DNA of 64,000 nt from Paenibacillus sp. S150 (lineage in GTDB: Bacteria; Bacillota; Bacilli; Paenibacillales; Paenibacillaceae): positions 1 to 64,000 of the forward strand of contig NZ_JACBYI010000013.1 of the NCBI RefSeq assembly GCF_019352175.1, in the 5' to 3' direction. Numbering within the stretch: the first letter of the stretch is position 1; every line of letters begins with the position of its first letter. The notes below the pieces were generated by a model that worked only from the letters and a program-made list of their open reading frames with translations, did no database searches and had not been told where the DNA came from. Both the position numbers and the translations under genes were made by a program. Shown piece by piece: positions 34,809 to 43,833 of this stretch.

Positions 34809-35702
34809 ATGATCTTTGAGAAAAAGCTTAACGGTACCGGCACTTTAAGTGCAGGTGCCTACGGGGAATGCAGGCATGCCAAGGATTCCGCAGCATTGCA
34901 TGAGGCTCCGGCGTCATCAGCGGCCTTGTCCGGCAGTGAACCGGGCATTCTGCTTCAGGGCATCGGCCTGTCTTACGGCAAGGGAGCCGCTGCGCGCCAG
35001 GTGCTGCTGGAGATTGATATGCGGCTGTCACCCGGAGAATTTGCCGCAGTCCTCGGACCCTCCGGCTGCGGCAAAACCTCCCTGCTGAATATTATCGCCG
35101 GGTATGTGAAGCCCACGCAGGGGAGCATCGCCATCAACGGCAAGCGGCATATCCGGCCCGATTCCGAGGTCGGCGTGGTTTTTCAGCAGGCAAATTTGTT
35201 TCCATGGCTGTCCCTGGCCCGCAATATTGAATTCGGCCTGCGGATGAAGAATCTTCCCAAGGCGGAGCGCAGAGATAAAGTCGCTTACTTCCTTGATATG
35301 ATGGGGCTGACTTCCTCGGCCAAGCTGCTGCCGCACCAGCTGTCCGGAGGGATGAAGCAGCGGGCGGCCATCGCCCGCACCTTGGCCGCCGAGCCGGAAA
35401 TTATTCTGCTGGATGAGCCGTTCAGCGCCCTGGACGCTTTAACCCGCGAGAATATGCAGCTTCATTTGCGGGAGATTTGGCGCAAGACCGGAACATGCAT
35501 GTTTTTCATCACCCATGATGTGGATGAGGCCCTGCTTCTGTCCAGCCGTCTGATTGTCATGCACCCTGAACCCGGAAGAGTAGTTGAGGATTTCCGCAAT
35601 CCGCTGACCTTATCCGGAACAGAAAGGCCGTTCAATGACATTCGGACGGGCAGGGAATACAGTGAGCTGCGGCAGCATCTGGTTTCACGGATGGAGGTAT
35701 AA
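34809..35702 (+). CDS. Sulfonate/taurine-type ABC transporter ATPase
   Basis: 297 residues. Walker A GPSGCGKTS, Q-loop VVFQQANLFPWLSLARNI, signature HQLSGGMKQRAAIARTLA, Walker B IILLDEPFSALDALTR and switch FITHDVDEA are complete, in the SsuB/TauB pattern. The first 45 residues are an extra Ala/Ser-rich extension before ILLQGIGLSYG. AAGAAGGGGAGG precedes the ATG. It energises the importer made by the two genes upstream and closes the operon, followed by a terminator. Confidence 0.9.
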   Translation: MIFEKKLNGTGTLSAGAYGECRHAKDSAALHEAPASSAALSGSEPGILLQGIGLSYGKGAAARQVLLEIDMRLSPGEFAAVLGPSGCGKTSLLNIIAGYVKPTQGSIAINGKRHIRPDSEVGVVFQQANLFPWLSLARNIEFGLRMKNLPKAERRDKVAYFLDMMGLTSSAKLLPHQLSGGMKQRAAIARTLAAEPEIILLDEPFSALDALTRENMQLHLREIWRKTGTCMFFITHDVDEALLLSSRLIVMHPEPGRVVEDFRNPLTLSGTERPFNDIRTGREYSELRQHLVSRMEV

Positions 35703-35745
35703 AAGACGGCTGCGCCTTTAATACGGGTGCAGCCGTCTTTGTTGT
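35702..35745 (+). terminator. Terminator of sulfonate-type importer operon
   Basis: AAAGACGGCTGC (35702-35713) pairs perfectly with GCAGCCGTCTTT (35729-35740), then GTTGT. Confidence 0.85.
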
Positions 35746-35891
35746 GCAGAAAGAGGAAGCGCCGGTCCAGAGGATCATCCCTTCCTTGCACTGACGGGAA
35801 ATGTCACAGTTGAACTGCCGCGTGCCAGTATAAGATAGGGTTATCATCACAGCCGGACACAGGGCTGCAAGAATAATGGAGGAGTGGTTAA

Positions 35892-36347
35892 ATGCTGAGT
35901 GTAATCAAAGCCGGAACCGGGCACCTGGAAGAAATGAGTCTGCTGCTTAGTGAGCTGTTCGCAATGGAAGCGGACTTCGCTGATGAATGCGATACGGACA
36001 AGCAGCTGGCCGGGCTCCGGCTGATCCTGGAGCACCCGGACCGGGGGGTGCTGCTGCTGCTGCTGCGGGACGGGGAAATTGCGGGAATGGTGAATCTGGC
36101 GTTTGCCTTCAGCACCTACGAAGGCGGACCGGTAATCATGCTGGAGGACTTTATTGTAGCCGCGGCAGAGCGCGGACAAGGCAGCGGACGGTTTTTCATG
36201 GACCGGATTGTCGAGTACGGGAAGGAAAATGGTTTTCTGCGCATCACGCTGCTCGCCGATGCCGGGAATGCGCGCGCGCTGCATTTCTACGAGGCTGCAG
36301 GGTACAAGTATTCCAATATGAGATGTCTGCGGCTTGGCCTGGGCTGA
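35892..36347 (+). CDS. GNAT-family N-acetyltransferase
   Basis: 151 residues with the GNAT layout: GEIAGMVNLAFAF (beta strand 4), IMLEDFIVAAAERGQGSGR (motif A, acetyl-CoA pyrophosphate loop) and NARALHFYEAAGYKYSNMR (motif B). GGAGGAGTGG precedes the ATG. It stands alone, separated by a terminator from the importer and by repeats from the amidase. The acceptor molecule cannot be inferred. Confidence 0.88.
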   Translation: MLSVIKAGTGHLEEMSLLLSELFAMEADFADECDTDKQLAGLRLILEHPDRGVLLLLLRDGEIAGMVNLAFAFSTYEGGPVIMLEDFIVAAAERGQGSGRFFMDRIVEYGKENGFLRITLLADAGNARALHFYEAAGYKYSNMRCLRLGLG

Positions 36348-36856
36348 AATGGTTGCCGAGGTCAGCCCGTTTACCTGGCGGCGCCTGCCGCACATTGTTG
36401 AGCCTGGCACCAATTTGGCTGCATTTAATACAACAGATTGTCTCCAAATCAGCAACAAAACAAAATCTGCTGTACTCTGTACAGTCGAATCCGGAGAAAT
36501 GGTCCTTTGGGGCCGGAAATCCGGAAATCAATTGCACAGAATACAGCAGAATGCGGTTTGCCGCGTAATTTGCAATTTCTATTGCAGAGAGTGCAATCAA
36601 ACGTTGCAATTCCTCCCTGCATTAACCGCAGACAGTCCAGAGATTCAAACTGCAATCAAACTGCAATTAAACCGCAATTCCTCTCTGCAAGAGACAGCCA
36701 TGCCGCTCTTCCGCAGCTTTTCCGGCGATGGAACTTCGACTGCAGGCAGGCAAATGCATTTGCAGGATAGGCAGCGCCTGTATCCACAGTTCTGTGTGGA
36801 CAGGCATACCAGGGGTGCTCTGGCGAAGTATACAAAGATTGGGCCTCACAGCCCGG
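36348..36856. other. Gap with imperfect palindrome and direct repeats
   Basis: No gene. It contains a 90-bp imperfect palindrome (36464-36553), a pair of related 26-28-bp segments (from 36595 and 36662, both reading CAAT-AAAC then GCAATTCCTC-CTGCA), the palindrome GCAAATGCATTTGC (36750-36763) and a hairpin of CCTGTATCCACA with TGTGTGGACAGG (36777-36802). Confidence 0.7.
36464..36553. repeat. Imperfect 90-bp palindrome
   Basis: The left arm (TCTGCTGTACTCTGTACAGT then CGAATCCGGA) and the reverse complement of the right arm (TCTGCTGTATTCTGTGCAAT then TGATTTCCGGA) agree at most positions. They flank a centre containing GGTCCTTTGGGGCC. Such a structure could fold into a long RNA hairpin or mark a mobile palindromic repeat. 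Confidence 0.65.
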
Positions 36857-38359
36857 TCAGGGAAACATCGGATTTCCCTTCATGCCTACCCACAGCTCCG
36901 ATTGCTCCAACCGGGCGGCAAGCTGCAGCAGCAGATCCTCGCGGCCTTTGGAGGCCATAACCTGCACCCCGATTGGCAGGCCGGCCGGTGTAAGATGCAC
37001 CGGAACGCTCATTGCGGGCTGGCCGGTCAGATTGGCGAGCTGGGTGAAGGGGGTATAGGTCAGGCTGGGCTCGAACATCTCGTAGATCATCCGCCGCTGC
37101 TCATCCTTCGGCAGCCCGCTCACCTCCAGCAGCCGCCGGGTTTCATCCGGTGTCTGGGCAAGCTCCCCGATCCTGGGGGCTGAATCGGCATTGGCAGGGG
37201 TAATATACAGATCATAGCGTCCCAGCAGGCCTGCCATTTGCGCGGCGGCTACGTCCCACTCGTTCAGGCTGTGGACGAATTCGGCGGCGGATACCTTTTT
37301 ACCGGCTTCGGCAAGCACCCAGGTGACGATATCCACCTCGTCTGCCCTGATGCTGCGGCCCATTCCGCTTTCGAGCGACTGGAACATGGCTGCTACCTCG
37401 CCGGCGTTCATGGTATAGTAATTTTCCATCAGCCGCACGCCATTCACCGGGCTGAGCTTCTCTTCCACCTCGTGGCCTTCGGCCTGCAGCCATTGCGCTG
37501 TTGCCAGCACAGCGGCTGCAGCCTCCCCGCTGACGGGCGTTCCGACCGGAGAGGCGGCAGTGAACGCGATCCGCAGCTTCCGCTGTGCGGGCTTCAGGAG
37601 GTCGTCCAGATAGACGCCGGGATACAGCGGCGTCTGAAAGGCGGCCTCCGGCTGCACAATCTGCAGCAGATCAAGCATGGCCGCGCTGTCGCGCACCGAC
37701 CGTGTCAGCGCGAAGTCGATGGAGGCGCCCTGCCACTGGCGGCCGATTCCCGGGCCTACCGGGGTGCGGCCCCGGGTCGGCTTCAGTCCGAACAGGCCGG
37801 TGAACGAGGCCGGGATGCGGATGGAGCCGCCCCCGTCGCTGGCGCCTGCGGCGGGAACGATGCCGGAAGCAACCGCGGCGGCGGCCCCGCCGCTGGAGCC
37901 GCCGGGCGAGCAGGCAATGTTCCACGGATTCCGTGCCGGCCCGTGGAGCAGCGGCTCGGTGATATTTTTGAGTCCGAATTCAGGGGTATTCGTATGTCCC
38001 AGCGGAATGAATCCGCCGGCCCTGAGCCGGGCGACATAGTTCGAATCCCGTTTGGCGATATTGTCCTTCATCAGCACGGCGCCTGAGGTCAGCGCTTCGC
38101 CGCCGATGGCCTGGGAGATATCCTTCAGCAGAAACGGCACTCCGGCAAACGGCCGGGACGCATCAGCCGCAGGCATCGTATCGGCTTCCCGGAGCGCCGC
38201 CTCCCGGCGGGTGCGGACCACGGCATTCAGGACCGGGTTCACCTCGTCCAGCCTGGCGAACGCCGCCTCTGCAAGCTCGCGGGGCGAGACCTCCCGTGCT
38301 CTGACCAGCGCGGCCAGACCCAGCGCATCATAAGTGGAATAAGCAGAAAACTTCATCAT
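36857..38359 (-). CDS. Amidase-signature family protein
   Basis: 500 residues with the full Ser-cisSer-Lys triad of the amidase signature family: K79 in PFLLKDIS, S155 in CSPGGSSGGAAAAVASG, and nucleophile S179 in ASDGGGSIRIPAS. The fold is cytoplasmic and no signal peptide is seen. AAGAGGTT lies upstream of the double ATG start. Not part of a gatCAB operon, so it is more likely a broad amidase, such as a 6-aminohexanoate-cyclic-dimer or acylamide hydrolase, than a GatA. Substrate unknown. Confidence 0.88.
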   Translation of the reverse strand: MMKFSAYSTYDALGLAALVRAREVSPRELAEAAFARLDEVNPVLNAVVRTRREAALREADTMPAADASRPFAGVPFLLKDISQAIGGEALTSGAVLMKDNIAKRDSNYVARLRAGGFIPLGHTNTPEFGLKNITEPLLHGPARNPWNIACSPGGSSGGAAAAVASGIVPAAGASDGGGSIRIPASFTGLFGLKPTRGRTPVGPGIGRQWQGASIDFALTRSVRDSAAMLDLLQIVQPEAAFQTPLYPGVYLDDLLKPAQRKLRIAFTAASPVGTPVSGEAAAAVLATAQWLQAEGHEVEEKLSPVNGVRLMENYYTMNAGEVAAMFQSLESGMGRSIRADEVDIVTWVLAEAGKKVSAAEFVHSLNEWDVAAAQMAGLLGRYDLYITPANADSAPRIGELAQTPDETRRLLEVSGLPKDEQRRMIYEMFEPSLTYTPFTQLANLTGQPAMSVPVHLTPAGLPIGVQVMASKGREDLLLQLAARLEQSELWVGMKGNPMFP

Positions 38360-38523
38360 GAATAACCTCTTTCCGGCAGGGATGCTATCTGCAATCCGCT
38401 GATCTGATTATTGGCAGCATGTTCTCTATGTATGATTATCCATTGAATAAGCAGAGTTGCTTCCTGCATTATACACCAGAAGGTGCATTTTTGAAGAATC
38501 TATGGGAGGGGGCGGAGCGTACC

Positions 38524-39303
38524 ATGAGTACACAGAATTCCAAATACCTGGTTTTTTTGCTGCTGGTGATAGTATTCACCATCCCTTTTTACTTATGGGG
38601 GCTGCTGTTTCCTGTAGAAGGCCTGCCGTTCGGCCTGCCCATCAGCTTTCTGGCGATCCTGGTTCCCGGCGCGTTGGCGCTGATTTATGCGTGGAAGGAC
38701 CAAGGTGCACAAGGAGCCGCGTCCATGCTCCGAAGCGTTTTTGACGCCGGCCGGGCCAGCCGTTCAGCGCTGGCATTCTGCTTGCTGTGCATGCCGGCGG
38801 TGGCCGTACTTTCCTACGGGGCCATGGCGGCCTTTTCATTCCCTTTGCCTGCGCAGACAGTGATTCCTTATGGGGAGATTCCCGTCATGCTTGTGCTGTA
38901 TTTCCTGGGAGCGATTCCTGAAGAGCTGGGCTGGACTTACACACTCTCAGCACCGCTAAGCCAAAAATATGGCGTAATCCCGGCAGGCGTTCTGATTGGC
39001 GGCGTGTGGGCGCTGTGGCATATCATTCCTTGGAGCGAGAACCATACGGCCGGGTGGATTGCCGGCATGTGCCTCCTGGATATTCTCATGAGAATTGCGA
39101 TGCTGCATGTGTATGTGTATGGGGGGAAAAGCCTGTTTACGGGTATCGTGTTTCATATGATGATCAATGTCAGTATGGGCCTGTTCCCGAACTCCGGCTC
39201 CCACGCCGATCCCTGGATATTCAGCGCATGGATGGCTGTGCTGCTGGGGTTGCTCATGTACCGGAGCGGGCCGGCCGGAAAACGGAAGCTACAGGCAGGC
39301 TAA
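38524..39303 (+). CDS. CPBP-family intramembrane metalloprotease
   Basis: 259 residues with about seven hydrophobic spans. CPBP motifs are present: EELGWT (E133, E134), VWALWHIIPW (H166) and FHMMINV (H211, N215). These coordinate the metal inside the membrane; the family covers Rce1-like prenyl-protein processing and bacteriocin self-immunity. ATG at 38524 is used because GGGAGGGGGCGGAG lies before it; the frame is open further 5'. It diverges from the amidase gene. Nothing nearby resembles a bacteriocin, so the substrate is unknown. Confidence 0.85.
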   Translation: MSTQNSKYLVFLLLVIVFTIPFYLWGLLFPVEGLPFGLPISFLAILVPGALALIYAWKDQGAQGAASMLRSVFDAGRASRSALAFCLLCMPAVAVLSYGAMAAFSFPLPAQTVIPYGEIPVMLVLYFLGAIPEELGWTYTLSAPLSQKYGVIPAGVLIGGVWALWHIIPWSENHTAGWIAGMCLLDILMRIAMLHVYVYGGKSLFTGIVFHMMINVSMGLFPNSGSHADPWIFSAWMAVLLGLLMYRSGPAGKRKLQAG

Positions 39304-39356
39304 GCATGGCTGCCGGCAGCTTGCAGGATAACAGCTGCCGCAAGCTTTCCGCGGAG

Positions 39357-39402
39357 AAGAGGTGCTCTGCAAGCCGGGCCGGCTGCAACGGCACCTCTTT
39401 TG
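39357..39402 (+). terminator. Terminator between convergent CPBP and mannanase genes
   Basis: AAGAGGTGC (39357-39365) pairs with GCACCTCTT (39391-39399), with T residues after. An inner GCCGGGCCGGC extends the structure. Confidence 0.65.
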
Positions 39403-39481
39403 GGGCGGGATACGCGGGCTTGCAGTGGTTCTTGCTTATTTATTGCAGCTATTGGGAATTGCCTTTACTCAGGGCTTTTAC

Positions 39482-41074
39482 TCAGGGCTGTATCCCGGAT
39501 ATCAGCGTGCCGTTCCGGTACAGGGTTACATGATTCCAGAGGGTAAAGGCTGTTTTGGCGGCATCGAAGGAATAATCATCGGCCTCGTTGAAATTGCTCC
39601 AGTCACTCTTGTACAGACGCAGCTGGATTTCACCGGTTTGCCCTCCGGGCGCGAGGCTGCCTGCTGCTGAAGTGAAGCCGATCTCCACATAGGCGTCTGC
39701 ACCAGTGCCGCTTGCGCTCCCAAATGCAGCCGTGATATTGGCTGCGCCGAGCTGGGACCAATCAATGACGGCATTCAGGCCCTGTGAGCCGTCCCTGGTG
39801 AAGTAATAGCGGATCTTCAGCCCGCTCAGGCTGACGGCAGAGGCGCCGTTGTTCCTGATATTGAAGAAGGGCCTGATCTGATTGTCCCCGGTATTCGTAT
39901 CCGCGGCGCGGTAGTACAGCTCAAGGCTGCCCGGAGCGGCCGTTGGATCAGCCGAAGGTGTCACGGCAGCTGTAGGCGCCGCAGTAGCCGTAGGTGCGGG
40001 CGTTGCGCTTGCCGTAGGCGCCGGTGTCGGCGCAGTGCCATTGTCCGGCACAGGCACATAACCGGCGGTGGTATAGATTGTGTTAAGTACGGAGGTTGCC
40101 TTAGTGCCATAGGTCCCGTTCACCACTGAGTTTCCCCAATCGGAGAGGGCACCCGCCGGTCCGCCGGCCAGATCGAGATATTCGACTCCGCCGCCGTTGC
40201 CGTACCAGGACCAGGCGAGCCAGCCGACCCCCTTTTGCTGCGAATAGCTCATAATTGCCGCCTCGTCGACATCTCCGCCCGTATGCTTCCAGCCGAATTC
40301 CCCAATAATTACCGGAACTCCAGTGGCCAGGGCGCTGTCGATATTGCTCTGCACCGTGGCAGCTGTGCCGCCCGCATATTCATACATGTGAATCGAGAAG
40401 ATCGTGTTGTGGAGGGGATCGGAATTGAACACCGCAGGGCCGCTTGTGAAAATAGAAGCCGGATATTGTCCCCAGCCTGCTGCATCCACAACGAGAGTGT
40501 TTCTGATGCCTGCCGCCCGGAGTGCAGGGATGGCGGACTGGTAGCCGCCGGCCCAGGCTGGGGTGCTCCAGGAGCCGTACCACTCATTGGCAATATTGAC
40601 AATGACCCGGTCTTCCTTGCCGATCAGGGCATCCTTGATGCTGATCCAATAGCCGACGGCAGCGTTCAGAGCAGAGACATCGTCCGAGCCTGTTGCATCA
40701 TGAACCTCAAGCATGACGGTGAGCTTGTACTGGTCGCAGAGCGCAAGAATGGCCTGTACCTCGGACAGGCTGTCCAGGGTCCACTGGCCTCCATCCGAGA
40801 GCACGATGCGGACGGTATTGGCACCGGTTGCCGCAATGGCCGGAATAGCCGCCGCCAGATCATTTTTGTACCACGTATGTGCGTGATTGACGCCCCTCAT
40901 CACAAAAGGGCGGCCTGTAGCATCATACAAAGTGGTATCGCTTACATAAAAACCCTTGACCGGGCTTCCAGCCGCCGCAGCCTGCTTCTGAGGAATCGGG
41001 TAGGAGAGGATAAGAACAAGAGCTGCAACCAGCAGACAAATGCTGCGCAACGAAAAATGCTTGCCGGATTTCAT
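39482..41074 (-). CDS. Secreted endo-beta-1,4-mannanase, GH5 with CBM3-like domain
   Basis: 530 residues. A signal peptide of about 35 residues (LLVAALVLILSYPIPQKQAA) precedes a GH5 subfamily-8-like domain (YVSDTTLYDATGRPFVMRGV, HDATGSDDVSALNAAVGYWI). The acid/base is E164 (NIANEWYG) and the nucleophile E259 (VIIGEFGWKH). After a Pro/Thr/Ala linker (about 345-385) comes a CBM3-like cellulose-binding domain starting LELYYRAADTNTGDNQIRPF. ATG at 41074 has AAAGGAGGAAC upstream. It would release manno-oligosaccharides outside the cell for uptake. It is monocistronic, with no sugar regulator adjacent. Confidence 0.93.
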   Translation of the reverse strand: MKSGKHFSLRSICLLVAALVLILSYPIPQKQAAAAGSPVKGFYVSDTTLYDATGRPFVMRGVNHAHTWYKNDLAAAIPAIAATGANTVRIVLSDGGQWTLDSLSEVQAILALCDQYKLTVMLEVHDATGSDDVSALNAAVGYWISIKDALIGKEDRVIVNIANEWYGSWSTPAWAGGYQSAIPALRAAGIRNTLVVDAAGWGQYPASIFTSGPAVFNSDPLHNTIFSIHMYEYAGGTAATVQSNIDSALATGVPVIIGEFGWKHTGGDVDEAAIMSYSQQKGVGWLAWSWYGNGGGVEYLDLAGGPAGALSDWGNSVVNGTYGTKATSVLNTIYTTAGYVPVPDNGTAPTPAPTASATPAPTATAAPTAAVTPSADPTAAPGSLELYYRAADTNTGDNQIRPFFNIRNNGASAVSLSGLKIRYYFTRDGSQGLNAVIDWSQLGAANITAAFGSASGTGADAYVEIGFTSAAGSLAPGGQTGEIQLRLYKSDWSNFNEADDYSFDAAKTAFTLWNHVTLYRNGTLISGIQP

Positions 41075-41257
41075 TAGCAGTTCCTCCTTTGCATATTTGG
41101 ATTTCCTAAAATATCCATATATATCCAATATAACACAGGAAAGTTTGTTTGGATATGGTTATGCAATTGCAATAACAAAATTCGGCGAAATTCATTTGAA
41201 ACTTAACAGAATTAGGGGCCGGGTTAGTCCAGTAAATCAGGATAGCTCTGTCCGGCA

Positions 41258-41286
41258 TTGACAACAAATTTTGAATTGTCTATACT
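41258..41286 (+). promoter_or_regulatory. Sigma-A promoter of tyrS T-box leader
   Basis: TTGACA (41258-41263), 17-base spacer, TATACT (41281-41286), just upstream of the T-box fold. Confidence 0.85.
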
Positions 41287-41289
41287 TTC

Positions 41290-41556
41290 AGTAATCTTAT
41301 AGCTGATATACGTTGAACGAGACAGTAGCAGCCTTGGTCCCTGTCCCAGAAAGCCGGGGGGTGATGGAACCCGGTACACACGAAGACTGCGAATTACACT
41401 CCGGAGTATCTTGGGTAATGCCAAGCGGAAGGAAGCGAACGATACCTCGCTGAGAGTGGTGCGGAACCGGTCTTCGGGCTGTCCGTGCAATTTGGGTGGT
41501 AACACGGTTAATATGATCGTCCCTGTGTCTTATTGGACAAGGGGGCGGTTTTTTTG
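41290..41556 (+). promoter_or_regulatory. T-box riboswitch, tyrosine specifier
   Basis: Stem I carries the distal loop region GCCGGGGGGTGATGGAACCC and the specifier bulge GCGAATTACACTCC with UAC (41395-41397), the Tyr codon. The conserved T-box antiterminator sequence TGGGTGGTAACACGG lies at about 41492-41506. It ends in a terminator: CGTCCCTGTGTC pairing with GGACAAGGGGGCG, then a T run (41518-41556). Uncharged tRNA-Tyr would stabilise the antiterminator and allow read-through to tyrS. Confidence 0.92.
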
Positions 41557-41610
41557 TTGGTTAGAATATTATAAATTTCTTTTGCTGCGGATAAGGTGTG
41601 TATAAAGCCG

Positions 41611-41686
41611 GGGATAAGTTAAAATGCGCGGTAGCCGTGCGAACAAGGGGATGCGGGGAGAAATAAGTTCACTTTTTCCGCTTGGG
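41611..41686 (+). repeat. Degenerate A-type dyad motifs between T-box and tyrS
   Basis: GGGATAAGTTAAAATGCGCG (ATAAG at 41614) and AAATAAGTTCACTTTTTCCG (ATAAG at 41663) are spaced 49 bp. The second matches the A motif of the phased arrays. Confidence 0.5.
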
Positions 41687-41829
41687 TGACTTCCCGGGTT
41701 CCGTCCATGCCGCGCCTTCGCGGCAATCAGAGGGCCGATTGCGGGGCTGTCATAACGATGTCCCCAGCTTGGACACCGTTATTTTAAGAATAGACCAATA
41801 TGATATTTAGACAAAGGGGCTGTAACACA

Positions 41830-43089
41830 GTGAACATTATTGATGAACTGGAATGGCGCGATGCGGTCAACCAGCAGACGGATGCGGAAGGACTGCGGGA
41901 ATTAACGAATACGAAGGCGATCTCTCTCTATTGCGGCGTTGATCCGACGGGGGACAGCATGCATATCGGCCACTTGATTCCGTTCATGATGCTGAAACGC
42001 TTCCAGCTTGCCGGACACCGTCCGGTGATTCTGATCGGCGGGGCAACAGGCACCATCGGCGATCCGAGCGGCCGCCAGAGTGAGCGTTCCCTGCAGACGA
42101 TGGAGCAGGTGCAGGAGAATGTGGACGCGCTGACGGCGCAAATGAAGAAGCTGTTTGTGACCGAAGGCGGCAACCAGGTCCGCATGGTCAACAACTACGA
42201 TTGGACACAGAAGATCAACGTGATTGAATTTTTACGGGATTACGGCAAAAACTTCAGCATCAATACGATGCTCGCCAAGGATGTGGTCTCCAGCCGTCTG
42301 GAGAGCGGGATTTCGTTCACAGAATTCTCGTACCAGATTCTGCAGTCCATCGATTACCTGCACCTGTACCAGCATGAGGATGTGCAGCTGCAGATCGGCG
42401 GCTCCGACCAATGGGGCAACATTACGAGCGGGCTGGATCTTATCCGGAAAAAAGAAGGCGCGGAAGCCAAGGTCTTCGGCCTGACCATCCCGCTGATGCT
42501 GAAATCCGACGGCACCAAATTCGGCAAAACCGCAGGCGGGGCCGTGTGGCTCGATCCGAAGAAAACAACGCCGTATGAGTTCTACCAGTTCTGGGCCAAC
42601 ACGGATGACCGGGATGTGGTGAAATATCTCAAGTACTTCACCTTCCTGACCCAAGAGGAAATTGAAGCCCTGGCGGAGAAGGTGCGGACTGAGCCGCATA
42701 AACGCGAAGCGCAAAAAGCGCTGGCAGAGGAAATGACCCGGTTCGTACACGGCGGGGAGCTGCTGGAGCAGGCGAAGCGCATTACCGCTGCCCTGTTCAG
42801 CGGAGATATCCGTTCCCTGACCGCCGAGGAGATCGAAGAGGGGTTCAAGGAAATGCCGACGTATACGGCGGGCCCGGATGCCAAGAATATCGTGGACTGG
42901 CTGGTAGACCTGGGCATTGAGCCATCCAAGCGCCAGGCGCGCGAGGATATTGCCAAAGGAGCGATTTCACTCAACGGCGAGCGTGTTACGGATGTCGCCA
43001 TAGAGGTGGGCGCCGGAGATGCAATCGGCGGGCGTTTCATCATTATCCGCAAAGGCAAAAAGAATTACAGTCTGGTAAAGCTGGCATAA
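41830..43089 (+). CDS. tyrS: Tyrosyl-tRNA synthetase
   Basis: 419 residues, class I synthetase that charges tRNA-Tyr. The HIGH motif is HIGH (45-48), the KMSKS loop is the KFGKT variant (230-234) of the TyrS1 group, and tyrosine-site motifs LYCGVDPTGDSMHIGHL and GGSDQWGNI are present. The C-terminal S4-like RNA-binding domain begins near SKRQAREDIAKGAISLNGER. GTG at 41830 is preferred, with AAAGGGGC upstream; an ATG at 41800 has no site. Regulated by the T-box leader, which lies an unusually long way 5'. Monocistronic, closed by a terminator. Confidence 0.96.
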   Translation: MNIIDELEWRDAVNQQTDAEGLRELTNTKAISLYCGVDPTGDSMHIGHLIPFMMLKRFQLAGHRPVILIGGATGTIGDPSGRQSERSLQTMEQVQENVDALTAQMKKLFVTEGGNQVRMVNNYDWTQKINVIEFLRDYGKNFSINTMLAKDVVSSRLESGISFTEFSYQILQSIDYLHLYQHEDVQLQIGGSDQWGNITSGLDLIRKKEGAEAKVFGLTIPLMLKSDGTKFGKTAGGAVWLDPKKTTPYEFYQFWANTDDRDVVKYLKYFTFLTQEEIEALAEKVRTEPHKREAQKALAEEMTRFVHGGELLEQAKRITAALFSGDIRSLTAEEIEEGFKEMPTYTAGPDAKNIVDWLVDLGIEPSKRQAREDIAKGAISLNGERVTDVAIEVGAGDAIGGRFIIIRKGKKNYSLVKLA

Positions 43090-43114
43090 CGCCGGTTTCC
43101 GCGATCCACCAGGC

Positions 43115-43161
43115 AAGGGGTGTCCCAAAAGCCATAACGGCTGAGGGGCACCCCTTTTTTT
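43115..43161 (+). terminator. Terminator of tyrS
   Basis: AAGGGGTGTCCC (43115-43126) pairs with GGGGCACCCCTT (43145-43156), followed by a run of T. Confidence 0.9.
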
Positions 43162-43162
43162 G

Positions 43163-43342
43163 AAGATAAGACTTTATCCTGAATTTCGAAAGTGAATTGA
43201 ACCCATCCAGATCGGACAAGGGATAACCCCTCTCTTTCCTTCACCCATTGGGTGCAAGCTGTTTGTAGCAAGACATCCCTTCGTGTAGAGCTTTTTAGAT
43301 GATTTGTGGATACTTACTTTCGAAATTCAGGTTTATATGTTT
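43163..43342. mobile_element. MITE-like 180-bp repeat, copy 1
   Basis: Inner element 43178-43331 (154 bp) is bounded by perfect 16-bp inverted repeats CCTGAATTTCGAAAGT and ACTTTCGAAATTCAGG. TTTAT flanks it directly on both sides. It differs from copy 2 at only about five positions. It has no coding capacity, so it is a non-autonomous element or the fused ends of a lost insertion sequence. Confidence 0.7.
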
Positions 43343-43533
43343 CACGCTATCAATCAGCCTTATCTTTCCCGCTGGAACGGATACCATCCTTATAAGGACG
43401 GCGAAGCCGTTTCTGCTTGCGCAGGATATACGCAGGCTTTTGGAGTGGACACTCCGCGAACGGAGCGTTGTCCGGGTCGCTGTGCTCTCCAGATTTATTT
43501 CATTCCCCTTAGGAGCTGCGAGGAAATGAGTAC

Positions 43534-43589
43534 CCGCTTTTATTGACAAAAGCTCCACGGTTTTGGGAGTTTTGTCAACAATGTAGCGG
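43534..43589. other. Large hairpin with TTGACA on both strands
   Basis: TTGACAAAAGCTCC (43543-43556) pairs with GGGAGTTTTGTCAA (43565-43578) with one bulge, and CCGCT/AGCGG close the outside. No T tract follows. Function unknown. Confidence 0.6.
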
Positions 43590-43833
43590 TACTTTATTTC
43601 GCCGCAGTCTCTTAGCGGTGAAAATCCGGAGATCCATCCATCCGTCCGCTGCCGCTGTTCCGCGGGTCCATCCGTCCGCTCCGCTGTTTAAACGGGAGGC
43701 GGTTCTGTAATCTTTAAAAAACACAATAAAGAAACTTAATGTATATGAATGGAACCGGCTTATATGAAATGAACCGGAGAAAACTGAACAAGCTGATGGA
43801 ACGCAAGGAGGAGATTCATATGGAACGGAAGCG

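Larger units (their letters stand above)
41075..41829. other. Leader and spacer region of tyrS
   Basis: 41075-41257 is the mannanase 5' flank, with no clear site seen. 41258-41556 is promoter plus T-box. The remaining 270 bases before tyrS carry degenerate A-type repeat motifs at about 41611-41686 and no gene. Confidence 0.6.

Noticed and set aside
36244..36960. Overlapping small open frames in both strands of the repeat gap
   Set aside because: They arise from the palindromic repeats, lack ribosome binding sites and show no domain.
43173..43336. TTTAT as a target-site duplication of the MITE-like element
   Set aside because: Both copies share TTTAT and further identical flanks, so it may be part of the repeat itself and cannot be called a duplication from two copies.
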